A DNA stretch of 64,000 bases from DAIOEK01 sp963708715 (GCA_963708715.1 CAVPSU010000001.1:1860001-1924000), one strand, 5' to 3'; shown: positions 52,498 through 62,187, counted from the first letter of the stretch. The notes: generated by a model not told the origin, from the letters alone. Numbers and translations are program-made.

Positions 52498-54282
52498 CTA
52501 TTCTTCTTCTTTTTTTCGATTGAACTTGATTGCCAACCCCTGGCTGGTAAAAGCAAGCCCGAAGAAGACAAATCCAAGATTTAAGAAGAATGAGGAAAAT
52601 GATTGATTCGCAAATGGGTTTCCGCTGACATCAGACCCGGTCACAGGGATCAACAATTCCGGTTCTGCCAGAGCTAGTTGAGCTGGATCTGGTGTAAGTG
52701 TGCGTACGATCGTAGGAATCCTTGCCGCGGTTGGGTTGAGCCGGAGAGAAGTAACGGTGGTGGGGTTTATAGTCTGGGTTAGAGTCGGTGTAACGCCACT
52801 AACCAGAGTAGAAGTAGGTGTAACGCCTCCAACTGGTGTGTTGGATGGTGTTCGGTTGCTCACCGGGGTATTCGTAGGATCAGGTGTACCAGTTCTACCA
52901 ACCGTAGTGGGCGTTGAAGATGGTTCTTGCTGGAAACATGGGCTATTTGGACTGGTGGTAAGGCTCAAATTTTCCTGTGTGTCTCCATTATTCCAGCGGA
53001 TGGTCATGGTGTGATATCCACCTGTAGTAAAGAAGCTGAGGGCACTATTTGCTGGAACAGTTCCGTTCCCATTGTCAAGAGCAGTCATTGCGATCTCTTT
53101 TAGACTGGCAAGTTTTGACCCGCCTAGATTTTTGACCACTGCATTATTCAGTTCCCATTCGAAGTCGACTGAAAACCCGTTTTCATTTGTGACCGTCCAT
53201 TGCTGGCCTCCCTGGAAACAAGCCCAGGCGAGCTTCAAATTCAGAAATGGAACATTTGTGGGTGTCAATGTCGGGGTATTGGTTGGAGTCTCGGTTGGTG
53301 TTTCTGTGGGTGTCTCAGTTGCCGTAGGTGTCGGTGTGTTTGTAGGAAGATCAGTAGAGGTTGCCGTAGGTGTCGGAGTATTCGTGGGTAGATCGGTAGA
53401 GGTTGTAGTAGGTGTTGACGTAAAGGTTATATTCAAGGTAGGTGTCGGACCACCACAACTATACGTTCCTGCGTAGGCACCTGGATTATGCAGGCTGACG
53501 GTTGAACCGCCCACACTCACACTGGCTGAGGTGACGTTGTAATATCCGGATGGTTTATTATCAGTAAAATGCCAAACATTTCCCGTATTCGCACCTGGAG
53601 CGATGGAGCCATAAGTATAGGATAATGTTCCAGGAGTTACCCCATCGGGAACATTGAGAAGGACAAAATGGATCTCCACTGACCCATTATTCAAACAAAC
53701 TATATGGGAAAGATTGAGCTTCATTTCCTTCTCTTCACCCTTGGTTGACGTAGGTGTAAAAGTAAGTTCTGCAGTGGGCGTCACTGTTGGGGTAAAGGAA
53801 GGTACTTCTTGATCGAGGACTTCTTCCGTTGAGGTTGGAGTGCTGGATTCAGAGCTGAGAGTCGCTGTTGGAGGGACATCGGTCGCAGTTGGTGGAACCT
53901 CAGTAGCGGTAGCTGGCACATTTGTATTTGTGGCTTCGGCAGCAGTTGCTGTATTGGAAGGACGATCTGTTTTAGTAGCCTCAGGTTCCCTGGTTGGTTT
54001 TGGTGTTTTCGAAGCTTTATCTTCGTCATCCTCTCCATGCTCACCACCGAAAGATTGGACAGATAAGGACGTTTCATCATCAGGGGATTGTTGTGTTGGT
54101 TCTCCTTGATCAGGGGGTTGTGTCTCTTCCGCTGATGTCTGCCCGGAATTCGAATTGTTGACAAACGCTGATACAGGTTGATTGATCACAGAGAGCATTG
54201 CCGCTGCGAGCATGGAAACCATGCCAAGGGTGTATCCCAGTCGTGCAATTTTCTGGAAGACTTTTCCGGTATTGTTAAACAT
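52498..54282 (-). CDS. Sortase-anchored surface protein with Thr/Pro-rich repeats
   Basis: The protein (594 residues) starts with a secretion signal (hydrophobic stretch about 12-35). Low-complexity regions rich in Thr, Pro and Ser follow (PTATDVPPTAT and TPTATSTDLPTNTP-type repeats), separated by two small folded modules (HIVCLNNGSVEIHFVLLNV and LNLKLAWACFQGGQQWTV). The C-terminus has IPVTG, then a membrane helix and FNRKKEEE, a cell-wall-sorting signal 45 residues from the end. ATG 54282 follows TTGGAG. The two modules are of the type found in surface-exposed proteins of Anaerolineae; a function is not known. Confidence 0.85.
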   Translation of the reverse strand: MFNNTGKVFQKIARLGYTLGMVSMLAAAMLSVINQPVSAFVNNSNSGQTSAEETQPPDQGEPTQQSPDDETSLSVQSFGGEHGEDDEDKASKTPKPTREPEATKTDRPSNTATAAEATNTNVPATATEVPPTATDVPPTATLSSESSTPTSTEEVLDQEVPSFTPTVTPTAELTFTPTSTKGEEKEMKLNLSHIVCLNNGSVEIHFVLLNVPDGVTPGTLSYTYGSIAPGANTGNVWHFTDNKPSGYYNVTSASVSVGGSTVSLHNPGAYAGTYSCGGPTPTLNITFTSTPTTTSTDLPTNTPTPTATSTDLPTNTPTPTATETPTETPTETPTNTPTLTPTNVPFLNLKLAWACFQGGQQWTVTNENGFSVDFEWELNNAVVKNLGGSKLASLKEIAMTALDNGNGTVPANSALSFFTTGGYHTMTIRWNNGDTQENLSLTTSPNSPCFQQEPSSTPTTVGRTGTPDPTNTPVSNRTPSNTPVGGVTPTSTLVSGVTPTLTQTINPTTVTSLRLNPTAARIPTIVRTLTPDPAQLALAEPELLIPVTGSDVSGNPFANQSFSSFFLNLGFVFFGLAFTSQGLAIKFNRKKEEE

Positions 54283-54427
54283 GTTGTTCTCCAATATAAT
54301 ATGACAATTACGATAATAATTATCTTAATAATATCGAAAATACTGCATATAGTCAAATCTATTTCCAAAACTGTAGATACATTACAGCTGAAAATAGATT
54401 AGAAAATGATTAAAGATTAGGAATAAC

Positions 54428-55207
54428 TTACCTGGGAAAAATACTAAACTTACCAGAACCTAACTCAAGCACTGTCATGGGTACCTGGTAAGCATTGGAC
54501 AAAATGTCCTCCGTGAGAACCTTATCTGGCGATCCTGATGACTCTATTCGACCTTGGACGACCAAAAAAACCTTATCAGCAAACCTTGTGACCAGATTTA
54601 GATCATGGATAGCCATAAGGATGGCGAGATGGTCTTCGTGAGCCAGACGAACTATTAATTCCATAAGGCTAAGTTGATATGCGATATCCAGGTGTGTGGT
54701 CGGTTCATCGAGCAGCATTACCTCTGGTTGTTGGGCAATAGCCCGCGCAACCAACACCCTTTGTTGTTCTCCTCCTGAGAGTTCACCTATTGGACGATCA
54801 GCAAGATCAATGGTGCTAGTTCGTTCCATCGCCGAAAGGACCTTGCTCTCATCATCCTTCGTAAGATGTCCCAACCACCCGATGAAGGGAGTCCTTCCCA
54901 TCGTTACAATTTCCCGAACTGTGAACGCAGGAGGAAGGTTGCGTGCCTGCGGGATGACAGATAGCAATTTAGCACTCTCCTGTGGATGGAGCTTTAATAG
55001 ATCATATCCATTGATGAAAATGGATCCACTCTGAACAGGTATAACGCCACTGACAGCTCGAATCAATGTCGATTTTCCAGCCCCATTTGGTCCGATCAAA
55101 GCGGCCACCTCGCCAGGATGGACGGTGGCATTCACGCCATGCAAGATTTGTTTACTCCCGTAGGATACATGTAACTGTTGAATTCTGAGGGTAAAATCGT
55201 CTGCCAT
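54428..55207 (-). CDS. btuD: Cobalamin ABC transporter ATP-binding protein (BtuD/FecE-like)
   Basis: The protein (259 residues) has Walker A GPNGAGKSTL (about residue 38), signature LSGGEQQR and Walker B VMLLDEPTTHLD, with the FecE/BtuD pattern RTPFIGWLGHLTKDD. ATG 55207 starts MADDFTLRI; the longer frame runs into the permease gene. It powers uptake through the permease and binding protein encoded upstream. B12 is inferred from the riboswitch; family similarity alone also allows siderophore transport. Confidence 0.9.
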   Translation of the reverse strand: MADDFTLRIQQLHVSYGSKQILHGVNATVHPGEVAALIGPNGAGKSTLIRAVSGVIPVQSGSIFINGYDLLKLHPQESAKLLSVIPQARNLPPAFTVREIVTMGRTPFIGWLGHLTKDDESKVLSAMERTSTIDLADRPIGELSGGEQQRVLVARAIAQQPEVMLLDEPTTHLDIAYQLSLMELIVRLAHEDHLAILMAIHDLNLVTRFADKVFLVVQGRIESSGSPDKVLTEDILSNAYQVPMTVLELGSGKFSIFPR

Positions 55208-55215
55208 ATATGTCC

Positions 55216-56238
55216 CTACCAGAAAGCTTGCTGTTTTGACCGGCGAAGAACCCACAGAAAGAAAGGAGCGCCAACCAACGCAGTAATTATCCCGAGAGGT
55301 ATTTCTTGCGGTGGTATCAATACCCTTGCAATCACATCTGTCAAGAGTAGCAGTGCGACTCCCATGATGGAAGTGAGCGGGATAAGGTGTCGGTAATCGG
55401 ATGTCCAAAGGATTCGGACAACATGCGGCACGATAAGACCGATGAATCCAATGATCCCAGTGAAAGCCACCGCCGCGGCTGCCGTCAATGAAGAAGCCAG
55501 GATCACCAATGTTTTAATCCGATCCACATCCAATCCCATTTGCCGAGCCTGATCTTCTCCAAACTGTAAAACATTAAGCGGATAACCAAGCAGGATCAAT
55601 CCGGTAAGTCCAACGATCGCATAGGGTAACATTGCGATAACAGGTTCCCATCCCGTCAGCGCGGATCCGCCCAGTAACCAGACGATAGCCCTTCTTAATT
55701 CGTTTTGGGATTGGATCATTAAAAAGGAAGTTAAAGCGGTACAAAACGAACTGACAGTGACGCCTGCTAATAGTAGATTTGTCGTTGGCACCGTCTTTCC
55801 GATCCTTGCGAGGGAATAAACCAGAAAGATGGTCATCAATCCAAAACTAAAAGCAGCGATGGGGATGGTGAGCATACCAAATAGTTTGGCAGGCCAGTGA
55901 ATACTCATGGCAATCACTGCGCCTAATCCAGCCCCGGACGCTACCCCGATTAAGTACGGATCAGCGAGAGGATTGCGAAAAAGTCCCTGATAAGCAGCGC
56001 CACTACCTGCCAGGGATGCACCGGTCAATCCGATTAACACCATCCTTGGTAAGCGCAGGTCAAATAAGATAGTGCGGAAGACAGAGGAGACAGGATCAAC
56101 TGGCAATCCAAATTTCTCTCCCAATAGCCGAAACAGATCTAAGGTTGGTATGGGCACACTTCCAACGGCGAGACTGAGCAGAATCGCAGCGACTGCCAAT
56201 AATGACGTGATCAGGTAAGGGAATGTCCGGTTTTTCAT
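55216..56238 (-). CDS. btuC: Cobalamin ABC transporter permease (BtuC/FecCD family)
   Basis: The protein (340 residues) has about ten transmembrane helices and typical FecCD segments: RLPRMVLIGLTGASLAGSGAAYQGLFRNPLADPYLIG, GGSALTGWEP and GFIGLIVPHVVRIL. ATG 56238 (MKNRTFPYL) is chosen; the longer frame overlaps the binding-protein gene. It is 8 bp from btuD. Confidence 0.93.
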   Translation of the reverse strand: MKNRTFPYLITSLLAVAAILLSLAVGSVPIPTLDLFRLLGEKFGLPVDPVSSVFRTILFDLRLPRMVLIGLTGASLAGSGAAYQGLFRNPLADPYLIGVASGAGLGAVIAMSIHWPAKLFGMLTIPIAAFSFGLMTIFLVYSLARIGKTVPTTNLLLAGVTVSSFCTALTSFLMIQSQNELRRAIVWLLGGSALTGWEPVIAMLPYAIVGLTGLILLGYPLNVLQFGEDQARQMGLDVDRIKTLVILASSLTAAAAVAFTGIIGFIGLIVPHVVRILWTSDYRHLIPLTSIMGVALLLLTDVIARVLIPPQEIPLGIITALVGAPFFLWVLRRSKQQAFW

Positions 56239-56254
56239 TGTCCAGAGATTTCGT

Positions 56255-57172
56255 TTATTGACGAATAAGTTCTGCCAGCTTCTCGAGTCCATCCACCATC
56301 CTGGGTCCTGGACGGCTGACAAGGTTATCATCGAATGGATATATGTGATTGTTTTTAACCGCATCCATCATAGTCCAGCCAGTCCTTTGGATAACTTGCT
56401 CCGGTGTGATTCCATACGCAGCGTCACCGAGCAATATTATTTGGGGATTCAACGCGATTATCGTTTCCTGGCTCATCTGGACCCACCCTTCACCAGCTTC
56501 AGAACCGATATTTACGCCCCCGGCTATTGTTAGCAGATCGTCCATGTAGGAACCTTTTCCTGGCGTCCACGGTTTGGATGCATCGCTGCCATCCAACTCA
56601 TAAAACACCGAAACTGTATTATCAGGTTTGGGTAATTTTTTGACAGTCTCGACTCGAATTTTCAAGGAATCGACCAGGGTAGTAGCTTCAGATTCGTGAC
56701 CTGAAAGCTGGCCGACCGTCAATAGAATAGAAAATAAGTTATCCATGGTTGTTGGATTGGGCAGATAATATACAGTTAATTTCAAGTCTTCCAGGGCTTT
56801 CACCTGTTCAGGTGTGTTAATTTGAGCAGCGAGTACCAGGTCTGGTTGTAAAGCCGCGACCTGTTCCAGGTTGATCTTACCCATGGAACCACCCACGCTC
56901 TGAATGCTTTTTACTTCTTCAGGATAATCAGAAAATTCATCCCGTCCTACGATCTGTTTTCCTGCCCCGACTGCGAACAGCATTTCTGAGTTGGATGGTG
57001 ATAAGGAAACAATTTTTTGGGGAATTTTTTCCAGCGTCACGGACCTACCCAAACCATCAATGTAAGTCGCAGTGTTATTCTCAGGAAGTTTGGTCTGAGC
57101 ACAACCAGTAAGGAGGAAAATGGACAGGACAACCAATAGAACCGGTAGGATTCGTTGTGTCAATGTTTTCAT
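56255..57172 (-). CDS. btuF: Cobalamin-binding lipoprotein (BtuF-like)
   Basis: The protein (305 residues) has a lipoprotein signal with lipobox LLTGC (Cys24) and a class-III periplasmic binding fold: GLGRSVTLEKIPQKIVSLSPSNSEMLFAVGAG, GKINLEQVAALQPDLVLA and the GDAAYGI region. It is preceded by a cobalamin riboswitch, which supports B12 rather than iron as ligand. It heads the operon with btuC and btuD. Confidence 0.9.
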   Translation of the reverse strand: MKTLTQRILPVLLVVLSIFLLTGCAQTKLPENNTATYIDGLGRSVTLEKIPQKIVSLSPSNSEMLFAVGAGKQIVGRDEFSDYPEEVKSIQSVGGSMGKINLEQVAALQPDLVLAAQINTPEQVKALEDLKLTVYYLPNPTTMDNLFSILLTVGQLSGHESEATTLVDSLKIRVETVKKLPKPDNTVSVFYELDGSDASKPWTPGKGSYMDDLLTIAGGVNIGSEAGEGWVQMSQETIIALNPQIILLGDAAYGITPEQVIQRTGWTMMDAVKNNHIYPFDDNLVSRPGPRMVDGLEKLAELIRQ

Positions 57173-57208
57173 AGGTATCTCCGACTACTCAATATGATTA
57201 AACAAAAT

Positions 57209-57232
57209 AACCTGTCACGCGACAGGTTAATA
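57209..57232 (-). terminator. Riboswitch expression-platform terminator
   Basis: On the minus strand AACCTGTCGCGTGACAGGTT forms a stem and ATTTTG follows. It lies between the riboswitch aptamer and the btuF start, as expected for transcriptional control by cobalamin. Confidence 0.75.
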
Positions 57233-57299
57233 ACGGTAGGATTTATTTTATGGGCAAATCTCCCACCTCCTTAACGCGAGGGCGTGGCGGAAACAGATC

Positions 57300-57420
57300 A
57301 GGCGGGCGACCTGGCTTGGATATAATATCATCCTTACAGTTGCGCGACAGCACCGGACTTCATGTTTCCATGTCACCGGCTTCGCCATTGAGCCTTCCCA
57401 TCCGGGGGATAAGGCACCTA
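57300..57420 (-). promoter_or_regulatory. Cobalamin riboswitch
   Basis: Read on the minus strand, the region has GGTGCC (P1/P2 side), CGGATGGGAAGGCTCA, GAAGCCGGTG, the core AAGTCCGGTGCTGTCGCGC, CGCAACTGTAAGGATG and the B12-box AAGCCAGGTCGCCCGCC. The order and spacing match the cobalamin (AdoCbl) aptamer. It lies about 128 bp upstream of btuF. Confidence 0.9.
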
Positions 57421-57469
57421 ATCTGTCTATTCAGTTGTATATAAATTCTACAGCAATGACCTCGTTGCG

Positions 57470-57946
57470 TCAATCCTGTTCAGGATGAACTGGATCGCTA
57501 CCATCCGTTTTGGTTGAATCTATCCTATTCTGTTCTGCCTTGATCGTAAAATAACCCAGCATTGGCACAAAATAATACTCCTGCCAACCTTCCCGGTATT
57601 TTTCCGTCTGTCCTTTCGGTATCTCGGATTGATTTAGCGAAAATAATGTTCCATTTTCATTCGCGTCCAATACGATCTCAACCATGGATGATGGATCGAG
57701 TGGGTGAAAATCAGTTGTCCGCCAAGAGAGGACAATTCGATGAGAGGGTTCCAATTTTAACAATATACCAGAAATATAACCATCCCAGGCAGAGAAATTA
57801 CCTCCCTGGCGAGGATCAATTTGAGCGTTTCCACCGGTAATATCCCGATGACCAATACTGTCTATCCAGGCTGCATAGACCTGTGCTGGTGGAACTGGGA
57901 GCTGGAATGTCATGTGTAAGGACTGAGAATCAGTTTCGAGAGTCAT
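57470..57946 (-). CDS. SRPBCC (AHSA1-like) domain protein
   Basis: The protein (158 residues from ATG 57946) has the START-like barrel pattern: VPPAQVYAAWID, GGNFSAWDGYISGILLKLEP, RIVLSWRTTDF and GWQEYYFVPMLGYF. AHSA1-like proteins bind hydrophobic ligands or modulate Hsp90. The start is not certain; 57982 or 57997 are also possible. It is separated by 47 bp from the amylase gene on the same strand. Confidence 0.85.
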   Translation of the reverse strand: MTLETDSQSLHMTFQLPVPPAQVYAAWIDSIGHRDITGGNAQIDPRQGGNFSAWDGYISGILLKLEPSHRIVLSWRTTDFHPLDPSSMVEIVLDANENGTLFSLNQSEIPKGQTEKYREGWQEYYFVPMLGYFTIKAEQNRIDSTKTDGSDPVHPEQD

Positions 57947-57993
57947 TTTTTCTATCCATCTATTCAAAATTTGAATTTCCATAGAACAAAAAT

Positions 57994-59334
57994 TCAATCC
58001 GGTTTGATAGTAGCATCCATTAAACTGGAAAACAACACCGGGAGGTTAAACTTATATTGAATTTCCAAGACCATAGCGATTGGCGGAAGTTCCGTTTTAT
58101 TATGTTTGATGCAAACATTGGTTTGGTTGATTATATCGGTATATGCCCCATCTCTTATGGGAATTGATATTTCTCCAGAATTGCTTGCTACATTGAAAAC
58201 GCCAACTAATCCACCTTTTTCTGAACTGAAAGAAGCGACAATTGCTGGAGATCCGGCTGAAAGAATGAATTGACCTGTTCGTATGAAATCATGCTTTTTG
58301 ATCGATACCAGGCGAGTCAAGTACTCCTGGAATGGGTATTCATTCCAATCAACGGGATCACGGTCAAAAAGGGAAGGAGTATGGGTTGCTCCTGCTTCCT
58401 GTCCAGCATAGATTAGAAATGCTCCTTTGTTGAAAGCTTGGAAAGCAGTCCAGGCGAGGGCCTGGTTAGTACTGGGTGCCAGAGACATGATTCGGGCCTG
58501 GTCGTGGTTTTCGACAAAATGTAGTTTTGTTGACCATTCGGGATAAATAGTATCCTGGAACCGGTACATCTCTACCAACCTGTCCACCGAACTTTTTCCG
58601 GTGACAACTCCTTGAAACAAGGACCAGATGTCATAATCGTAGGTTAGATCAAATTCTTGATATAGCTCAGCATCAGATAACGCAGTCAAACCTTTCCTTC
58701 GACGACTTTCAATAAAGCACGGATCGATCGATTCAGCGAGCCAAATTACTTGAGGATTTATCTGTGTAATTTCATTTTTGATCGCATTCCATACAGAGAT
58801 CGGCACCAGCGAAGCGACGTCACAGCGAAAACCGTCAACCCCCATTTTTACCCAGCGGGCAAGAGTATCAACCAGGTAGCCGGTCAACTCATTATTCGGA
58901 TGTCTTAAATGGACCACATCGGACCAATCCGATTCGCTTACAGTAGGCTTCTTGAGCTTGTCCAGGTGAAAGTATTCAGGATGTTCTTTGACCAACACAG
59001 AATCAAGGCTTGTGTGGTTAAAAACAACATCCATCATTACCATCATTCCCCGGGAATGGATCGCATGGATCAAGTGTTGAAAATCTTCCATCGTTCCGTA
59101 TTCAGGATTGATCGATCGATAATCGGATATCGAGTAAGGGCATCCAAGCGTACCTTTTTTATTGACTTTTCCGATAGGGTGGATGGGCATTAACCAGATA
59201 TAATCCACTCCTAACGCTTTGATCCGGTCCAGATCATTTTCAACCGCCTGGAAAGTTCCTGATTCAGAATGGTTCCGAATATAGATTTCGTAAAGGATCA
59301 ATGAATTCATCGATTTTGATCCCCTGGATTCCAT
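57994..59334 (-). CDS. Alpha-amylase family glycoside hydrolase (GH13)
   Basis: The protein (446 residues) has the (beta/alpha)8 GH13 motifs: DVVFNHTS (region I), GFRCDVASLVP (nucleophile Asp), WLAESID (acid/base Glu) and FVENHDQAR (third Asp). It lacks a signal peptide and so acts in the cytoplasm on maltodextrins or related sugars. A short C-terminal beta domain follows. ATG 59334 follows GGGAGG. Confidence 0.93.
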   Translation of the reverse strand: MESRGSKSMNSLILYEIYIRNHSESGTFQAVENDLDRIKALGVDYIWLMPIHPIGKVNKKGTLGCPYSISDYRSINPEYGTMEDFQHLIHAIHSRGMMVMMDVVFNHTSLDSVLVKEHPEYFHLDKLKKPTVSESDWSDVVHLRHPNNELTGYLVDTLARWVKMGVDGFRCDVASLVPISVWNAIKNEITQINPQVIWLAESIDPCFIESRRRKGLTALSDAELYQEFDLTYDYDIWSLFQGVVTGKSSVDRLVEMYRFQDTIYPEWSTKLHFVENHDQARIMSLAPSTNQALAWTAFQAFNKGAFLIYAGQEAGATHTPSLFDRDPVDWNEYPFQEYLTRLVSIKKHDFIRTGQFILSAGSPAIVASFSSEKGGLVGVFNVASNSGEISIPIRDGAYTDIINQTNVCIKHNKTELPPIAMVLEIQYKFNLPVLFSSLMDATIKPD

Positions 59335-59384
59335 ACAAACCTCCCTCAGCGGATGGCAGTTTTCTACCAAATTCCATTTTCAGT

Positions 59385-61484
59385 TTACTTTATTTTCAGT
59401 AGATTCAGGAATTCAGTCACAATAACCGGATCGAAATGGGATCCTGCGTTCTCTCTGATATATGCTAGGGCTCGTTCTTCCCCCCAAGACTTACGATAAG
59501 GTCTGTCAGAGGTCAGAGCGTCCCAGACATCGATCACGGTAAACACCCTGGCTCCAAGAGGGATACTGTCCCCTTTCAACCCGGAAGGATAACCAGTCCC
59601 GTCAAATTTTTCATGGTGAAAGTGCGGAATATCAAGCGCCATACTCAGGTATTCAATACTCCTCAACATTTCAAAAGCATACACAGGATGTTTGCGCATG
59701 ATCTCCCATTCTTCTATGCTCAGCGGACCGGGTTTCAGCAGAATTTGATCGGGTATACCCATTTTCCCGATATCATGAAGCAAAGCTCCCCGTCGTATGT
59801 GAATTAATTCCTCATCCATTATGCCGACCCGACCAGCAAGATCGAGAGTCATTTTCATTACACGCTGAGAATGCCCTTCCGTCGCACCATCGCGGAGTTC
59901 CAATGCCCGAGCCCAACCTTCAATGGTGGCATCATACGCAACTGTCAGATCAAGGTTTACTCGTTGCAAGTCCTGAAAAAGCGTTGCATTATCCAGGGCT
60001 ATTGCTGCCTGGCTGGTCATGGCTTCCAAAAAGTCCATCCAAACCTGGTCTTTGGTGTGGGGTGAGCGGTTATATATCTCAAGCACCCCTTTTACCGATC
60101 CCTTTGAGATTAAAGGCGCACCGATATAGCTGACGAACGCTTCTGTTTCCAGGACGGAAGGATCCAATTGGTTTTCGTTATTTATCGAGAGATCTTCGAT
60201 GACTAATTTACGGTCGCGGATTGCTTGCCAGGCAAAACTGGTGCTTCCGAATGGATAGCTAATTCCCCGTAGATAAGGGGTGCGAAAACCACGATCTGCC
60301 ATATGATCCAGAGTTCGTGTAAATGGATTTAATAAAAGAATCCGACAGGCATCGACAGTCAGTTTTGAAGATATCTGGTCAAGGAGGATATTCAGTGTCA
60401 ATGGCAGATCCATGCTGGCATTGATGGCGCCGCCTACGGCGCGGAGGGCAGATAGGTTTTCCAATTGTTGGCTCAACTTACCTTCGGTTATCAGTTTTTC
60501 GGCTAATTCCTGGTTCAATTCAGCAGTTTTAGAATCCACCTGCAACCGCAATGCGCTATTCCAGGCAAGGGCGACTCCTAAGATGAGGGTAATAGCAACG
60601 AGTGCCCAAAAGATGACTATCCAGAAAGATGGTATACCGAACAAGCTTTCATCAGGAAACCCAATCCATTTACGATAAATATCATCTTTTTCTCTGGCAG
60701 AAATGGCTGATAAGCCTTTTTCCATGATCGTTAACAATACGGGATTATCAGAACGAACACCGATTGATAAAGAGTTACTCTTATCTGAATCTCCAGCAAC
60801 TCTGAGGTTTGTAAATCCCTGCTCCTGCAAAATTGTACTGGCAATAGCCAGGTTGATAATCGTTGCGTCAGCTCTTTCAAATGACACATCCTGGAGAGCT
60901 TGAAGATCATTATCCACTTGATTGATCGTGATGTACGGGTAATTCTTGCGAATGTATTCTTCGTTTGCATACCCCTTCGTCATCGCAATCGTCCAGCCAT
61001 CCATGTCCTCCAACAACAGGTTCTTGAGGTATTCTTTTCTTGTGATGATCACATTAGGAATATCTAACACCGGCGAAGTAAATGACAAATACTCCTTTCG
61101 GTCGTCCGTTATCTGCGCAGCCGTAATCCCATCGATCTCCCGATTTTTTGCGGCATCCAATACAGCCTGCCAGGTTGGATATCGAACAATATCAATCTTG
61201 ATATTCAGTCGATCTTGAATTAACGTAAAGTAATCCGCCATCATTCCCTGATAAATACCATTTTCGTCATAATACTCAATCGGTTTAAATGAAGGATCGG
61301 GAGCAAAGCGGAGGATAGGGTGTCCTTGCAACCAAGAACGTTCGTTCTCTGTTAGAAATTCCTGAACATTAGGACTGAATAACCGGTTGCCCATGAATCC
61401 GAGGATGATCAACAAGCTGACCAGAATTCCCCATGGGATCCAACGATATTTCTCGTAAAATGAAGCTACTCGTTTTATCGGCAT
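59385..61484 (-). CDS. Periplasmic-sensor HD-GYP phosphodiesterase with GAF domain
   Basis: The protein (699 residues) has an N-terminal membrane helix, an SBP_bac_3-type extracellular binding domain (about 45-265; RFAPDPSFKPIEYYDENGIYQGM), a second transmembrane helix (about 285-305), a GAF domain (about 345-490) and a complete HD-GYP domain (about 510-695; LHDIGKMGIPD, HHEKFDGTGYPSGLKGD). It probably senses a small solute such as an amino acid and hydrolyses cyclic di-GMP. No partner cyclase is in the window. Confidence 0.93.
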   Translation of the reverse strand: MPIKRVASFYEKYRWIPWGILVSLLIILGFMGNRLFSPNVQEFLTENERSWLQGHPILRFAPDPSFKPIEYYDENGIYQGMMADYFTLIQDRLNIKIDIVRYPTWQAVLDAAKNREIDGITAAQITDDRKEYLSFTSPVLDIPNVIITRKEYLKNLLLEDMDGWTIAMTKGYANEEYIRKNYPYITINQVDNDLQALQDVSFERADATIINLAIASTILQEQGFTNLRVAGDSDKSNSLSIGVRSDNPVLLTIMEKGLSAISAREKDDIYRKWIGFPDESLFGIPSFWIVIFWALVAITLILGVALAWNSALRLQVDSKTAELNQELAEKLITEGKLSQQLENLSALRAVGGAINASMDLPLTLNILLDQISSKLTVDACRILLLNPFTRTLDHMADRGFRTPYLRGISYPFGSTSFAWQAIRDRKLVIEDLSINNENQLDPSVLETEAFVSYIGAPLISKGSVKGVLEIYNRSPHTKDQVWMDFLEAMTSQAAIALDNATLFQDLQRVNLDLTVAYDATIEGWARALELRDGATEGHSQRVMKMTLDLAGRVGIMDEELIHIRRGALLHDIGKMGIPDQILLKPGPLSIEEWEIMRKHPVYAFEMLRSIEYLSMALDIPHFHHEKFDGTGYPSGLKGDSIPLGARVFTVIDVWDALTSDRPYRKSWGEERALAYIRENAGSHFDPVIVTEFLNLLKIK

Positions 61485-61687
61485 AATCCATTAATCATAC
61501 ACTAGGTGGAATCAATGAGTAAAAAAGCGCTCCATACATCGAGCTATGTTTTTGAGTAAATTGTAGACAAACTTTAATCATTATCCGTGGTTGACGGTTC
61601 ATTTCAAATAAAAGTAGAGTAAATATTTATCAAGATTGGTAAGTTTCTTGCAATTTTATTACTAAGATATTCCTATGGGAAAATCGT

Positions 61688-62119
61688 ATGAAAAAAATAA
61701 CCTTTCTATCCGTATTACTACTAATTTTGCTGAGTGGATGTCGTGTTATTTCCGAGGACAGTCTTTTCAGTTCAAAATCGATCGCGCCAAAGATCGTCCC
61801 CGGAGTAACTCAGGTGGAAGGTGTGCTTGTTAACCTTCAGAAATCCCCGTTGAAAGAGGTTGCAGTTCATTTTGCACAGGTATATCGTGATAAAGGAAAA
61901 GCAGCCTTCCTGTACGATGCTGGAACGAGTTCGTCAGCACTGACCGACAAGCAAGGTAAATTTAGTATTGCCGAACTACCGGCGGGAGAGTATGTGATGA
62001 TCATCGGTGATCCGATGACTTCGTATCGGATCTTACCCGATGTGAAGGGTGAATCTCGTGTGATCCTCGCCCAGGGTGGTCAAACTATTGATTTTGGAGA
62101 ATTGGCGATCGACCAGTAA
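61688..62119 (+). CDS. Small lipoprotein with carboxypeptidase-regulatory-like domain
   Basis: The protein (143 residues) has a lipobox LSGC (Cys18) and a beta-sandwich domain with VEGVLVNLQKSPLKEVAVHFA and TDKQGKFSIAELPAGEYVMII, typical of the CarboxypepD_reg/transthyretin-like fold. It is an outer-surface lipoprotein whose role is unknown. The 5' flank (61485-61687) is AT-rich. Confidence 0.8.
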   Translation: MKKITFLSVLLLILLSGCRVISEDSLFSSKSIAPKIVPGVTQVEGVLVNLQKSPLKEVAVHFAQVYRDKGKAAFLYDAGTSSSALTDKQGKFSIAELPAGEYVMIIGDPMTSYRILPDVKGESRVILAQGGQTIDFGELAIDQ

Positions 62120-62151
62120 GATACCGCATTTCGATTAATCTTTTCAAAAAT

Positions 62152-62187
62152 GGCTCCCGGTCGATGTCTGACATGGGAGTCTTTTTG
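62152..62187 (+). terminator. Terminator after the small lipoprotein gene
   Basis: GGCTCCC pairs with GGGAGTC (one G-T pair), with a partly paired loop including TGTCTGACA, and is followed by TTTTTGTG. Confidence 0.7.

Noticed and set aside
52700..54109. Open frames opposite the sortase substrate gene
   Set aside because: They are products of the Thr/Pro-rich repeats read on the other strand, rich in Val and Gly, with no ribosome sites or domains.
57250..57444. Small plus-strand ORF upstream of btuF
   Set aside because: It lies across the cobalamin riboswitch on the opposite strand and has no protein-like features.
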